Positions 36,980-48,988 are shown, counted from the first letter of the stretch. The stretch is 64,000 nt of DNA from Isoetes taiwanensis (GCA_021234155.1 JAJEKV010000006.1:28006271-28070270), one strand, 5' to 3'. Notes: generated by a model not told the origin, from the sequence alone. Translations and numbers: made by a program.

Positions 36980-39900
36980 CATCGCCACCGGGATTTCTAG
37001 TAGCAGTGTCGGCCCTATCAGTTCAAGATGGCTGAGGCAAGATCTATATTATCCAACGGTGTCAAAGTTGGCGAGCGCAAAGTACATGGCTTCAACAAAT
37101 ATCACAACTTGCCCTTGCCGGGGGGCACCGTGGTAGTGTCTATGGATAAGATTTTGGATGGCAACATACCTTTGCCATATCTCTCGGGAGTTTCATTCTA
37201 TGGCCTGTTAATTCTATAGCGTCCCTCGCACCAGAAGGTGACATATCGACTCCGCCAGCGCAGTTAAAAAAAATTAACTGGCAGGTAGTCGAATACGAGG
37301 AAAGTCTCGTCAAGCAAACCTGTTCTGATAGAGGCATTTCAAGAGATGAGCTGGTGGAAAGGAACTGCATGCTGATGCATGACTGCTGCTACATGCCATA
37401 TGCACACGGGTGATCATTTTCACTGATCCTAACCAGGCAGTTGGCGACATAAGGTTAGGGGAAGACTTCCTGGCTGCCACCGTGATGAAGATATGCCCTA
37501 TGCCAGAGAAGCCGTCTATGAGATGCCAAGCTTGTGCTGAAATGCCGCAACTGCACGATCTGGTGAGGTGGTCCAATGCCTTCGTGTTAGTTGACAATAT
37601 CCCAGTATCGACTCTCATAAAGGCTGTGAAAGAACAGAATATCGAAGCAGAACCATATGCAATGCAAGCGGAAGTTCCTAAGACTCGAAAGAGGTCTTAT
37701 AGAATGGTAAATCGAATACCACGAACACCTGCTACCCCATGCAAGGTTGATAAGAAAATCATTGCGGCCTCTATTCTAGATTTCAAGTCCACGATTTGCT
37801 GCATTCGCAGATGCTATTCTCCACCTGCGAGATCAAATGCATGCGAAGTTTCTTTTGGAACATGAGTGCATCGGACATGACCACCTTTGCTTATAACATG
37901 CTTGACCTTTGCTCAGAAAATGGGCAAGTCCGGAAGGTGATGCTGAATAACAAGCAAGTATGCTTGAAAGCATGGCATAAAGCTTACATGATTCCAATGT
38001 CAACTTTCTATAAGTGGCGTAAACTTTTCCTTGCTGGTCATAGGGTTCTTTGAACATGGTAATCACGGGCTCAAAGAAACCAAGGCCCGCACACTCTAGC
38101 AGGAAATGCCCTCTTGTCTATGTACATAGATGAGAATCAGACGATGTCCCACAGGTCAAAAATCACTAATGAAGGTGTGAGAGCCCGAATGTGAAGAGGC
38201 TCCCTTACGTCCTAACAAAGAAGGACATTCTCGAGGTGGATGCGGTGTAGTGGAGATGTGGGCAAGCACATCTCCCAATCATCATTCTTAGGGGGATGGA
38301 AGTTACACCACCCGAGAGGTTGCAATTGCAAAGAGGATAGCTTTCTCCAAGTCAAATAGATGTATTGTAATAAAAAGAAAAATGGCTAAGACAAGAGATC
38401 CAATAGAGAGAAGAGAATTGCGGTCGAAAGGAAGGCACACATGGCAAAGACAAATTTCTTGTAGGAGCCTGTATTGGTGGGTGGAGAGCTTTTATCGCAT
38501 CGTGCTCCTGAGCAAGCTCTGACAATCATTCATGACAATATGGATCAGAACAAGACAATGGTACCTAGATTAGAGAAGTTAGCCAAATCAGTGTGGAGAG
38601 GAGAACGGCTTGAAAGTAAGTGTGACAGGTGCATTGATGCATGGCCATGGTATTGGGGCTCACGGGCCATTTTTTCACTAGATTTGTGGAAGGATGATTC
38701 TAATTTTCATCTTTGGGTCCTTGAACCACATGCTTAAATCCACGAAGGATGCTTGAGACAAGCGGGGCCATTTAAGAGAAGTTGGCTACGATTGTGCATG
38801 GGGGGCGGCAGTCCTCAACACTATGGCATTGAGGACTAAAAAGGTCAATAACCGACAAGAATTTATGGCCCCTCCTAGTGCTCCGGTTCACCCCAAACAT
38901 CTACCTAGTATAACTAGACAATTACGGCGGATCAAGAACATATATCTCTTTTCCTACCTTTCTTATCTTGTATGGCTGGGGGTTTTTGATCAGATACAGC
39001 TTGGATTTATGATGGTCGGCCATACCCATGATGACATTGATGCATTGTTCGGGAATTACTCAACATTGTTGCACATGTCGGATGCACTCACCATTTCTGA
39101 ACTAATGCAGCTATTTCGAGAGTGTAGTATCAAAGCACCGGCGCCGTACCTAGTCACTGAAGTTCCTGATTGGAAGTCATTTGTGAAAGGATACATTCCA
39201 GACAAAACGGATCGCTTGGTTGGGCACCTGGAGCCCCTGCTCTTCAAATTTGTCATGAAAGATGGATGGCCACTTATGTATTACAAGATGAGGCCAGGGC
39301 ATCGAGAATGGCTCCCTGAGAATGGAATAAGAATGTGGAAGGCAGATGCAGATGGTATGCCAATAATACCAGCAGGAACACCTAAGGCTGTGAAGCCATA
39401 TGATAGCCTCAAAGATATGGGTGCCTTACGCTCGTCCATTGCGAAGTACATGATACATTGGGCAAACATATCTCATGGTGGTGTAAACTCATGGTCTAAT
39501 GCCTACATGAATGAGGTTATTGACTACTGGTCCACTCTGATGTATGCACTTGGACAGGTCCCACCTGGAACCTAAGAAATTAAAGACTTCTGGCCTCTCA
39601 CTAGACAGTCCGTGCTAATGGAGCCTGAGTCAGTAATGCTCGACGAGTACATGCCACATCCGCACTATGTCGGCCCTGCAAAGGATAAACCACAAAACCC
39701 AGTTGAAACATTCGATCCCTACCAAGATGTTAAGAAGGGTATGCTCTTGCTCATTAGACCAGGAGACTCATCTCCTACATGGATGGCCTTTGCTGAAGAG
39801 GAGCCTGTGCAAGACCCAACTCTTCCCCACTACGAAGAGGTGTTTGTGTCTTGGTGGGAGCCGATAGCAAGAAAAGGTACCTCTTATGAACAACAGTATA

Positions 39901-40090
39901 GGGACTGCTGGCATAAAAGGTGGAGGCCAATTCGAGCGACAGGGCCGCGTTATCAACATCTCAAAACCATAGACTATGGTTGGTCAGTCAAGGACAAGCC
40001 TCAGATGGTAGTGACACCTGCGAGTGTAGTGGCTTAATTACAAGAATTACTGGCCAAAGAGGCCTCAGAGGACGGAGATGAAACTTGAGT
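36980..40090 (+). pseudogene. DUF7869-type gene C (putative RNase H-like transposase)
   Basis: The family is recognised from G-H-T-H-D-D-I-D-A-L-F-G at about 39018-39053, the hallmark of DUF7869 proteins. Frames run 37028-37219 (start M-A-E-A-R), 37410-37865 (T-D-P-N-Q-A-V-G-D-I-R-L-G-E-D), 37796-38053, 38474-38737 (T-I-I-H-D-N-M-D-Q-N-K-T), 38823-39575 and 39612-40037. They match, block by block, DUF7869 genes A and B on the other strand, with moderate divergence. A stop at 40035-40037 is followed in frame by 16 more codons. The D-N-C-A-G-Q-N-K-N block of copies A and B is lost between 38.74 and 38.95 kb. A DDE-like transposase role is inferred from the conserved Asp/His pattern, not shown. 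Broken as read. Confidence 0.65.
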
Positions 40091-41292
40091 CTTCAAGGTA
40101 CATTAAAGTAGTTATTTTTTATTACTCTCTGCATTTTTTAGATTAATACAAGTGCTCTTATGCATTACTATATCTTATATGCCAGAACATCACTACATTA
40201 TATATTGCTGAAATTACGATTCACTCATCCTCAATACTGGCGAGGTGATCCCCGATATCTCATAGCTATTATTTCGGGAAGCCGGGATCTAGAAGAATAC
40301 CCCTTATTTGGTAACCGACAAGATCATTGTAGCTCATTGAGCACTTGATCGCCTCGATGTGGTGCATAGGAGTAGGCGAATAATCCATTGGAGATGAATG
40401 ATCTCTATCAACGAATGGAGCTGCTTTTATAGTCAAGTAAAATTATTGATGTGAATTATTGGTGTGCATTGTGCCACCATTATTGAGCACGTACAAGTAT
40501 CATGTACACTTATAAGTATAACGCATAATTTGTATGGACATATGTATCATCGTAATCATGTATCTTGGACTTGAGTAGGTAAAAGTCTTTGTGCTTGAGT
40601 AAATTAGGTGTGCTTGAAATTAGGGATCCGCTTGCGAGAAAAAAGTGGAGGTCGGCGAGCACAATGTTACAAATTACTCAGGTTCGATACATCAAATAAT
40701 ATTCACTATGCTTATACATTCTTACATATTTCAGAAGTGCTTATATCATTATATCCTTAACAGGTGCACAAATCATAACTGATTCACTCATCATCAACAC
40801 CTGCTGAGGTAATGGCATTCAACTCATAGATCTCGCGCTGAAGAATCCAAATAAGATGGATCACAACACGAGTTAGCCCGAGGCAACGAATCTCAAGACC
40901 ATTAGCTTTGGATTGCAGATAGGGACCCCCTTTCTCACTCAATCACCAAGATCATTGTAGCTCATGGAGCACTTGATGGTTTGGATGTGCTCCGGATGAG
41001 GCAAGTAAGTAGGCCATGGGAGATGAATGTGAAGATATATAAGATTGATCATGATATATGATCTGGAGCAATGGGTATGATTGAGGAAAAGGAATAGCTA
41101 GGTTAAATATTGTGACCATGCTAGATATGAGAAAGGAAGAAATGAAAAATAAAACGTTAGACCATGGGAGCGATCACGGCAGTAGACCATGGTGCCGATC
41201 AGAGTAGCCAATGGTTCGGGTTTGGGTCAGAGTCAATGGTTCGGTTAACCAAAATAAGGAGGTCGTATAAGCGAATGGGTTAGTGCCATGTT
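40090..41292. repeat. intergenic sequence with a 240-300 bp direct repeat
   Basis: Blocks at about 40160-40400 and 40730-41030 share, in order, CATTATAT, a GATTCACTCATC element, AAGATCATTGTAGCTCAT, GAGCACTTGAT, and GGAGATGAATG. They are diverged and have indels. They may be an old tandem duplication downstream of gene C. No gene is seen. Confidence 0.6.
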
Positions 41293-41578
41293 TGTTGGGG
41301 ATATAGTTAGAAAAGAGAAGTAGCAGGGCCGCACCGAATGGGCCCGATTAGGATAAAAGAGAGGTAAGAAGGCATATCGGTGATTAGACTTGCAGCTGGG
41401 AATAAGGAGGATGCATATCCAGGGGGATGAAATGTAAACATGTTCATATTGAAATAGAATTGATCCGTGTGCAACTATAGTTCTCTCTATAAGATCTAGT
41501 AGATATGATCATTGTATGATAATTAGCTGTGGTGTGTTGCAATAAAGGTTTAAGTTTCAGATTAAGGCAATATTTTCA
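41293..41578 (+). repeat. 5' LTR of copia A
   Basis: The LTR starts TGTTGGGGATATAG and ends TATTTTCA, giving TG..CA ends and a length of 286 bp. It is placed by the primer-binding site two bases downstream and by the matching 3' fragment at 45412-45602, which aligns with 41306-41497. Bases after 41498 (the U5 side) occur only in this copy. CTCTCTATAAGATC at 41482 could be the TATA region. No target-site duplication can be tested because the 3' LTR is truncated. Confidence 0.85.
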
Positions 41579-41579
41579 T

Positions 41580-41591
41580 TGGTATCAGAGC
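41580..41591 (+). other. copia primer-binding site (initiator tRNA-Met)
   Basis: TGGTATCAGAGC is complementary to the 3' end of plant initiator tRNA-Met and is the standard primer-binding site of plant copia elements. It lies one base after the LTR's CA end. Confidence 0.95.
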
Positions 41592-41593
41592 AA

Positions 41594-42479
41594 ATGTCTA
41601 CTAGACTTGGTGCATCCTTACTAAGTGGTATTGAGATTTTTTCAAGCATGGAAGGAGAGGATTAAGGATGTTCTGGAAGCTGAAGAAGTATGCGAACAGG
41701 TGATTGCTGGAGAAAGTGGAGAAGCAGAGAGCGGCACTGCAAGTTCTGCTACAAAAACTGTTGGAGAATCTTCTGCCACAGTAGGAGGAACTGAAGGGTC
41801 AACAAAAGCCAAGGTGCAGTTAGCAAAAAGCATACTTTCTTCCAAGTTGAGTTCAAGTATATTGCTGAAAGTAAGAGGTAAGTCACCTAAAGGGATATGG
41901 GATTACCTAATAAAAACATATGAAGTTAAGAATTCATCACAGATGGATATGCTAGACAGAGAGCTAAGGAAATTAAAATATAAGGAAGGTGATAATCTTA
42001 CAGATTTCTTTCAAAAGTTTGATAATATTTTGGCTGATATGGAGGCTGCAGGAATTCCAGTAACTAAGGAATTTCAGATTTTATCTTTAGCACGGGCATT
42101 TTCAAATTATGAAAACTTGTCTACTTTGGTAAGGAATGTTGCAAGAAACAGGGACAAGGCTGAGCAAATGATTCGCACGGAGTTGGAGCAGAGAAAGGTT
42201 TTGCAGGATGATGAAGAAGAGCATACTGAGGTCTTGTATACAGGAAAGGGTCGTGGTGCACGGTCAGGCAGAACAGGCCCATGTTTTTTATGCAATGCAT
42301 ATGGGCATATCAAATCTAATTGTCCAAAGATGAAGGAGAGTCGATGTTATAACTGCGATGGTTTTGGACATCTGGCTATAAACTGCTCCAGCCCCAAGGA
42401 TCTGAGAAGGGGCAGAGCTAGAGGAAGTAGTGGTGAAGGCCGAGGTAGCATAAGAAATGCAAAAGGTGGAGGAAGCTAG
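41594..42479 (+). pseudogene. copia A gag (capsid/nucleocapsid), one frame break
   Basis: Gag packages the element RNA. The natural ATG is at 41594 (two bases after the primer-binding site), giving M-S-T-R-L-G-A-S-L-L-S-G. Near 41645 the reading moves to the long frame (W-K-E-R-I-K-D-V-L) because of one extra base next to a CTG-like site. The UBN2-type capsid region includes I-L-S-S-K-L-S-S-S-I-L and G-I-W-D-Y-L. Two CCHC knuckles follow: C-F-L-C-N-A-Y-G-H-I-K-S-N-C and C-Y-N-C-D-G-F-G-H-L-A-I-N-C. The frame runs into the deletion scar and stops at 42479. Confidence 0.9.
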
Positions 42480-43569
42480 GATGCTAGAACTTTATGATTT
42501 ACATGGGAATGTAGTGAATTTAAGCAATGTTCTGTGTGTACCGTCTATTGTTAGAAATCTGATATCTGTCAGCCAGTTAACTGATCTGGGGTACAAAGTT
42601 TGTTTTGACAAACATCAATGTAAAGTGTTCTATAATAATGAATTGAGATTTCTAGCAAAACGCGTTGGAAATTTGTTTGGCTTTTATAATGGTACTGAAG
42701 ATGGAAATATAAATGCAATTAGTTTGCCTTCTGCAAGATTATGGCATGAAAGATTGGGTCATACTCACCAGAATAATGTGCAATATTTGATCAAAAAAGG
42801 GAAAATTGATGCAACAGATGAAGACAAACACTTCACATGCATTGGGTGTAAGCTTGGGAAGCACACACGCTTAAGATTTGGCAAATCCAACAAACGGGCA
42901 AAAGGTATACTAGATCTTGTGCATACCGATCTCTGTGGACCATTGAATGTCCAAAGTTTGCATGGCAGAAGATACTTTTTGACTTTTATTGACGATTATT
43001 CTAGGAAAACCAAATGCTATGTTCTTAAGACAAAAGATCAAGCTTTTAATGCTTTCAGAATGTTTGAAGCAGAAACAGAACGAGAAAAAGGTAGAAAAAT
43101 CAAGTGCGTAAGATTGGATCGAGGTGGCGAATATCTTTCAGGTAAATTTAAATCATATTGTGCAGAGAAGGGAATACGAAGACAACTAACATGCAGATTC
43201 AGCCCTCAACAAAATGGCGTAGCAGAACGTAAGAATAGAACAATCTTAGACGCAGTGAGGGCCATGCTCAAGCACACAGGTCTGCCGAATTTTTTATGGG
43301 AGGAAGCAGTTCAAACTGCTGTATTTGTTCAAAATAAGATACCTTCCTCCAGCATAGCAGGAAATATACTAGATGAAATGTGGAATGGTAGGGAAGTGAC
43401 GTATGACAGGTTTAAGGCATATGGATGTGTTGCCTTTGTACACGTGCCCAAAGAACTCAGATCAAAATTGGATGATAGAGCAATCACATCTTTCCTGGTT
43501 GGATATGATGAAAATGCTAAAGCGTATAAGTTTTATGACCCCTGTAAGTCGAAAACTCATTATAAGTAA
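42457..43569 (+). pseudogene. copia A integrase (pol part 1)
   Basis: The frame starts inside the deletion scar, so its first Met is not a natural start. It carries the GAG-pre-integrase domain (L-W-H-E-R-L-G-H-T, C-I-G-C), and the integrase core: H-T-D-L-C-G-P, I-D-D-Y-S-R, D-R-G-G-E-Y and P-Q-Q-N-G-V-A-E-R-K-N-R. The second catalytic segment reads R-L-D-R-G-G-E-Y; copy B has R-S-D-R-G-G there. Asp and Glu catalytic residues are all present. The usual protease D-S-G-A lies in the deleted part and is absent. The frame ends at 43569 after a one-base difference from copy B. Confidence 0.9.
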
Positions 43570-44650
43570 AGATGTCAGCTTCGATGAGAGCATTTTGTAT
43601 AAGTCACGTGATAAACTTGATGGTAAGATTGCTGATAAGCATGCAGCAGATCATGAACAACAGGAAAAGGGCGAAAATGAAGTTGTCACTAAGATAGATA
43701 TTGAAGATGATGATATGGACGAGCAATCTGACAATACAGCAGACAATGATGAGATTCAAGAGCCTCAAATAACATCTGATACAGAAGGAATCAAGACAAC
43801 AAGAAAGAAAAGGATCACGGAAGTAGAGAGACTAAAAGAAGGAGTAGATATAGATGTCTCAAAATTTGGAAGGCAACCAGACGGCAGAAGTAGAAGATTG
43901 CAAGAGGAAGAGATTTATGCTATTATGGCAATATTGGAGCCAGAAGTTCCGAAATCATATGAAGAAGCAATAACTTGTGAAAATGCAGAAAATTGGAAGA
44001 ATGCAATGCTAGAAGAGATTAAATCCTTTGAGAGGACTGAAACGTACAAGCTGGTAGACAGACCGAAAGATAAAAATGTGGTAGGAAGTAAATGGTTATT
44101 CAAGATAAAACAAGGAAATGATGGATCAAAGAAATATAAAGCCAGGTTAGTTGCACAGGGGTTTACTCAGAAACAGGGAATTGATTACGAAGATACTTTC
44201 TCACCGTTGGTAAAGATGACAAGTATTAGAATTTTGCTTGCTTATGCTTATGCAAATGCATATGATCTAGAGATCCACCACATGGACGTGAAAACGGTAT
44301 TTCTAAATGCTGAACTCGAAGAGGAGATATATATGAAGCAAGCGTCAGGTTTTGAAGTAGATAAGGACAAGGTATGGCAGCTCAAACGAGCTGTATATGG
44401 ACTGAAACAATCTCCACGACAGTGGTACATATGTATTGACAGTTTCTTGAAGGGATACGGATTTGCAAAATTCAAAAATGAAGGAAACTTGTACAGATTT
44501 CAGCATGAAGATGACTTTTGCATTATTGCGCTGTACGTTGATGATTGCGTAATGATATCTAACAACATGGAATGTCTAAAGAATTGTAAGAAAGTGCTAA
44601 GTGACAGATTTGAAATGATGAGACCTAGGAGAATTCTGAGAGATTCTTAG
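43403..44650 (+). pseudogene. copia A linker and reverse transcriptase (pol part 2)
   Basis: After an acidic linker (many D and E, 43640-43800), RT begins with A-E-N-W-K-N-A-M-L-E-E-I-K-S-F and continues through K-W-L-F-K-I-K, H-H-M-D-V-K-T, R-A-V-Y-G-L-K-Q-S-P-R-Q-W and the catalytic Y-V-D-D-C-V-M at about 44536-44556. The first part of this frame (43403-43550) overlaps the integrase in another frame and is not coding. Near 44618 and 44636, two places where copy B has CAG read TGAG and CTGAG here, which shifts the frame and ends it at 44650. Confidence 0.9.
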
Positions 44651-44652
44651 GC

Positions 44653-45387
44653 ATGGAAGTTACTCGAGATAGAAATAAAAGAATATTGGCACTGACGCAG
44701 AAAACAAATATTCAAGGGATGCTGAGAAGGTTTGGTCTGGAATCATGCAATGCTGCAATTACGCCCTTGGTACCAGGTCAAAAATTGACTGAAAGCTCAT
44801 GTCCATCAAATGAAGCTGAAAAGGAAGAAATGGAACATACGCCATACAGGGAATTGATTGGGTGCCTGTTATATATCTCAAACTGTACAAGACCGGATAT
44901 TTCATTTGGAGTAAATTTGTTGAGTAGATTCATGAATAATCTCGGAAAACAACACTGGGTGGCAGCAAAAAGGATTCTAAGGTTCCTAAAGGGAACTGAA
45001 AATCATGGAATTATGTTTGATAATAATAACCTTACTTTGGTAGCTTATTCAGATGCAGATTGGCGAGGGGACCCTGATACAAGAAGATTAACATCTGGAT
45101 ATACGCTAATGATTGGAGGGGGATCTATCCCATGGAGAAGTAAAAGACAAGGCAGTGTTGCAATGTCAACCGCTGAAGCGGAATACAAGGCAGCATTTTT
45201 AGCTTCTAGAGAAATAATCTGGGTTAGAAGACTGCTGGAAGAACTTGGTTTGATACAGAAAAAACCAACAATACTTCTATGTGACAGCATGAGTTGTATT
45301 GCAATAACTAGAAACCCGGTCTTGCATGAGAGAACGAAACACATAGAATCGCATGTACACGGTGACAGAAGGATACATTGCAGTTGA
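44653..45387 (+). pseudogene. copia A RT end and RNase H (pol part 3)
   Basis: The frame holds the end of RT, the C-T-R-P-D-I-S-F-G-V segment, and the RNase H module with Y-S-D-A-D-W-R-G-D, S-T-A-E-A-E-Y-K-A-A and the R-T-K-H-I-E segment. A 14-bp deletion relative to copy B at about 45360 shifts the frame, so it ends with an unrelated tail at 45387. The natural end of pol is absent in both copies, which instead read from the T-E-D-Q-K segment directly into LTR sequence. Confidence 0.9.
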
Positions 45388-45411
45388 ATATATAAGTACA
45401 GAAGATCAGAA

Positions 45412-45602
45412 GTTAGAAAAGAGAAGTAGCAGGGCCGTACCGAATGGGCCGATTAGGATAAAAGAGAGGTAAGAAGGCAGATCGGTGATTAGACTTGCAG
45501 CTGGGAATAAGGAGGATGCATATCCAGGGGGATCAAATGTAAACAGGTTCATATTGAAATAGAATTGATCCGTGTGCAACTATAGTTCTCTCTATAAGAT
45601 CT
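45412..45602 (+). repeat. truncated 3' LTR of copia A
   Basis: Aligns with 41306-41497 of the 5' LTR with about five differences. It lacks the first 13 bp and the last 81 bp. The right break, after AAGATCT, abuts the 33-bp motif. Both breaks are identical in copy B, so the truncated structure is older than the duplication that made A and B. Confidence 0.9.
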
Positions 45603-45635
45603 AAACCATCATTCAATTAAATTGGGATTATGTCT
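45603..45635 (+). repeat. 33-bp motif at the copia A / DUF7869 A junction
   Basis: Identical to 61888-61920 and to the minus strand of 34583-34615. It marks the boundary between the copia remnant and the 3' side of DUF7869 gene A. It may be the outer end of the DUF7869 element. Confidence 0.8.
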
Positions 45636-45802
45636 TAATTTTAGGACAAATTTCATATTGCATGTTTTTAGTAGCATATTCAAATTCACACATTTCACCT
45701 CAAAATTATGAAAACGTAATATCATGTTATTTACAAAATAGTCAATATTTCACAATATAGCACCATATCATAAAAACGTGAATCAAAAATTTACATAGTT
45801 AT

Positions 45803-48666
45803 TCAACTTTCTTCAAGCACCCCCAATGATATCATAGCCTTCTTCCTGACATCCTGAGGTATTGTAATTCTCGCATTTCTAGCTGGAATAGTGTTTGGAG
45901 TCCATGAGTACAAAACACTTTCATAGTCTAGCCAAAGATCATGATCACTCGGATTTCTCCTCCATCTCTTTGTCCAACAATCTGAGTACCTTTCTTTATC
46001 CGATACGTTGGTCAACTGATGCACTGGACACCACCATTCCACCCGCACATGGTTGAAGTTAATATTACCTTCTTCTTTGCAAATATCAGAGATAGTGAAC
46101 CCTAACCACACTGGATATGTATCTAAATCTGCTGGCTTTACTACCACAAATTGGTGGCATTCCAAGTCAGTGGAAGGTTCATAAGCATCCATGCTTAGAA
46201 ACTTTGGCCTATTGTTCTTAGGACCAACATAGTGTTTGTCAGAAGGAGGAGGAGCATATTGCTTGCGAATGCTACTTACAGTGTCATCAATATCCTCAGC
46301 ACCTGCTAAGGTCTTCCACCTAGTTTTAGGCAACCACCCTTCTTTCAATTCATCTGAGGATGTGTCTATCTCCCCCAACAGGTTAATCACCTTCTTCCAG
46401 TAAGCCACCAAGACACGGTTGGTGTCATCTGGATTGGTTTGCCAATGCTTTATATAGTACTGGATTCCTTCCTTAGTCAATCCCAATTGCTTCACTTCTT
46501 CAGTAGGCTTTAGAGCTTTTGGTTGACCTGGAGGTATCATAAGCTTGCCATTCTCATCTCTACGCCATATTTCCTCCCCTCCTCTCCACTCATCCTCTGA
46601 AGGTCTCATCTTCCATTGGAAGATTGGAATCCCATCTCTCACCCAAAAAGTGAACTGCAGAGGCCTGGAATGACCTTGAAGATCCAATGTATAACCATCT
46701 ACAAAGCTCTTCCAATCGGGCACTTCTTCTATGAGAGAAGCTATAGGGTTTGGAGTAGTGCATTCATGCAAGATTTCCATTAGCCTAGGAACGTTGGTCA
46801 CTGTCTGCTGCCAAGTATACAACTATATTTGCCAAATAATGCATCCACATCCTCATGGGTATGCCGGGCCTAAGAAACCCTAAATTAACTCTTTTCAAAT
46901 ATCCCCAGTATTTGTTAAGTAGGATAGGAAAGAAAACATCCACTGTTCTTATTTTGGCCAGCACAATTATCAAGTTGCAAGAGAAACCTTTTGGGTAGAT
47001 CTTGAGGTCTAGCACGTGAAGTTGAAGCTCCAACATGTTCATTAGACCCATGCTTCCTAAACCTTGCCTTCTTTGAACTTTTCAATATTGTTAGGGTTTC
47101 CATCTAACAATGCTCTATGTAGTGCACGGCTAGTTGTAGGGTCACGGAGGTGACCATTGTATCCATTTTCATAGTTTCTCAAACACCTCATGATACTCCC
47201 AATATGAAAATCTGGACCATCACTCCACAACTCCAAACTAAAATGGCCATAGTAGGTTTGAGTGCGCCCATGCAAGATTGCCCCCATCATTGAGATCAGA
47301 AGGGTATGATCTTCCACATGACTTTGGTATGTACTTGAATTGTGGAAGACAAGTCTTTTGCTGGTCCATCTTGTCATGTATAATGCATAAATAGTTATTG
47401 GGTTCCAATGCAGATAAAGTCCTCCACATCCAATAACATGATCTACATGATAGTTGGTCAGTCATATGGTCCTTCATATGCTCCCTTATCCTAGCCCCTT
47501 TGACTAGGTTGCCACAGTCTTATCAAGAGTCTCCTTCAACTTAGCACATAAATTGCACTTTGCAAAGTTGTTTGAAGTTGCTATGGTGACATGATTGAAA
47601 TGCTTCTTCCATAACCTACTAAAGCTAGGTTGGGATATTGGAAGAATTCCCAATTCTCGAAGTAGGGAATTCACTTCTTCCAAAATACTCTTTTGAGTAC
47701 AATGTGATGACAACCTTTTCTCAACAACTGCTCTTCCCTTTTCATCCCTTCTGCTTTTGTGTGGCATAGACTCTGCATTGAAATCAATATATTTTTCAAA
47801 TATCTCCGGCAGCCAAGGTCCTAGTTTGTTGGTCTCAACAAACCATTATTTCCATGTAAAGCAATCCTGTTCCCCCTCACTTTTTTTTTTGCCAATTATG
47901 CCATGAGGAAGTTGGAATTGCATGGATTTTCTGCCATGCTTTCTGCCATCCATTTGCCTAGCAAAGGGTATCTTTTTCTGTTTGGGTTTCTTTCATCCTG
48001 AAGTGCATGCTCGAAGATTGTGTACATGTAGGTCCTCCTCTCATCAACAGTGTACTCTTGAAAAGTGGCTCTTGCTTCCACCAATTGTTCTATTGTAAAG
48101 AATTGCATACAAGCACTCCAACAACAATCTGAGCCCCTAACCTTCACCATTGTCTCACGTTTGGTGTCACTAATCAACTTGGCTCTTTTGCTAGGATAAT
48201 GTCTGGCAACTGATACTTCTCCCCTTTTGCCTAGATTTAAAGTTCCAACTGCCAATGGATCAATATCAAGACAATCATTGTCCCCAACAACCTCAGGCTC
48301 TGGAAAAATATAATCCTCCACAAATTGAACACTACTTATAGGCCATGCCATGATGCAAGGAACCTCCAATTGCTTGACACAACCAAAACATTCCTTGTCA
48401 CCCAAACATTTACCTTTCCAGTTGTCTTCCAACATCGAAATTGCAATACCAATATTGTCTTCCCCTAGCCTTTCATCATTAACAGCTTGACCAGGATCTG
48501 CTAGCACAATGACTCCTTGGCCTACTATTTCCTTGTTGCACTTGTGCATGATTCTCACCTTCTTGTTCCTCCATTGCACCCTACTATAGAGGACTAATTG
48601 TTTTTCTTCAACATTCTTGCTAGGAGTTGGTTTTTCATTGATATTGCTCTTTTCAATATGTTGCAC
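45803..48666 (-). pseudogene. DUF7869-type gene A (putative RNase H-like transposase)
   Basis: This is the fullest of three copies. From the N-terminus: 48666-47896 (V-L-A-D-P-G-Q-A-V-N-D-E-R-L-G-E-D, then a C-x2-C and a basic K-R-A-K), 47767-47504 (P-S-F-S-R-L-W-K-K-H-F, C-N-L-C-A-K), 47477-47238 (C-I-I-H-D-K-M-D-Q-Q-K-T), 47377-47057 (H-F-S-L-E-L-W-S-D-G-P-D-F-H), 47103-46915 (L-Q-L-D-N-C-A-G-Q-N-K-N), 47051-46785 (H-E-D-V-D-A-L-F-G region, damaged here), and 46822-45803, a 339-codon C-terminal block with W-W-C-P-V-H and C-W-T-K-R-W. The Asp in I-H-D-K-M-D and in L-D-N-C, with the H-T-H-E-D motif, suggests a DDE/RNase H-like active site. Frame breaks and one stop near 47850 remain. Confidence 0.7.
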
Positions 48667-48988
48667 ACCATCTTGAGTTGGAGAGGCACCATTGACCTAG
48701 GCAAATTGCACCCTTTTTAGTCAATGAGTAGGAAAAAATTATTACACCATAAGATAAAAAAACTACGTACATTTATGGAATATGTAGAGGTAAATCAAAT
48801 TTTTTTAAAAGCAAGAAATTCCTTGGAAATAGGTTGAATATAATAATAACAATGGGTGTAAACAAAATCATTTAAAACAAGAATTTTCGTGGCAACAACA
48901 AGGAAATGACATTTATATAAATATATCCAAATTTTAATTATCGAAAATTTGGATATATGATTACGAAAAGACATATATAACTGATAGA
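48667..48988. other. 5' flank of DUF7869 gene A
   Basis: AT-rich sequence upstream of the minus-strand gene. It contains a perfect hairpin (48921-48958). No inverted copy of the 33-bp motif was found here, so the right end of the element is not defined. Confidence 0.4.
48921..48958. repeat. perfect 15-bp inverted repeat (hairpin)
   Basis: ATATATCCAAATTTT (48921-48935) is exactly complementary to AAAATTTGGATATAT (48944-48958), with an 8-nt loop. It lies between DUF7869 gene A and the promoter block of the acidic gene. It could mark an element end or be a small MITE; a terminator role is not implied in plants. Confidence 0.75.

Larger units (their letters stand above)
41293..45602 (+). mobile_element. 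Ty1/copia retrotransposon A
   Basis: The element has a 5' LTR, initiator tRNA-Met primer-binding site, gag with two zinc knuckles, integrase, RT, RNase H and a truncated 3' LTR. The order is that of copia. Compared with copy B (58378-61887), copy A has lost about 258 bp at the gag/protease border, between near-identical GCAAA(A/G)GGT repeats, so the protease is missing. A 14-bp deletion lies near 45360 and frame breaks at 44620-44650. The last part of pol, the polypurine tract and the first 13 bp of the 3' LTR are gone in both copies, so neither can transpose alone. Surviving LTR parts are about 97% identical. Confidence 0.95.

Noticed and set aside
42457-42479. Programmed frameshift between gag and pol in copia A
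   Set aside because: Copy B has gag remnant, protease and integrase in one frame; the overlap in A is a deletion scar.
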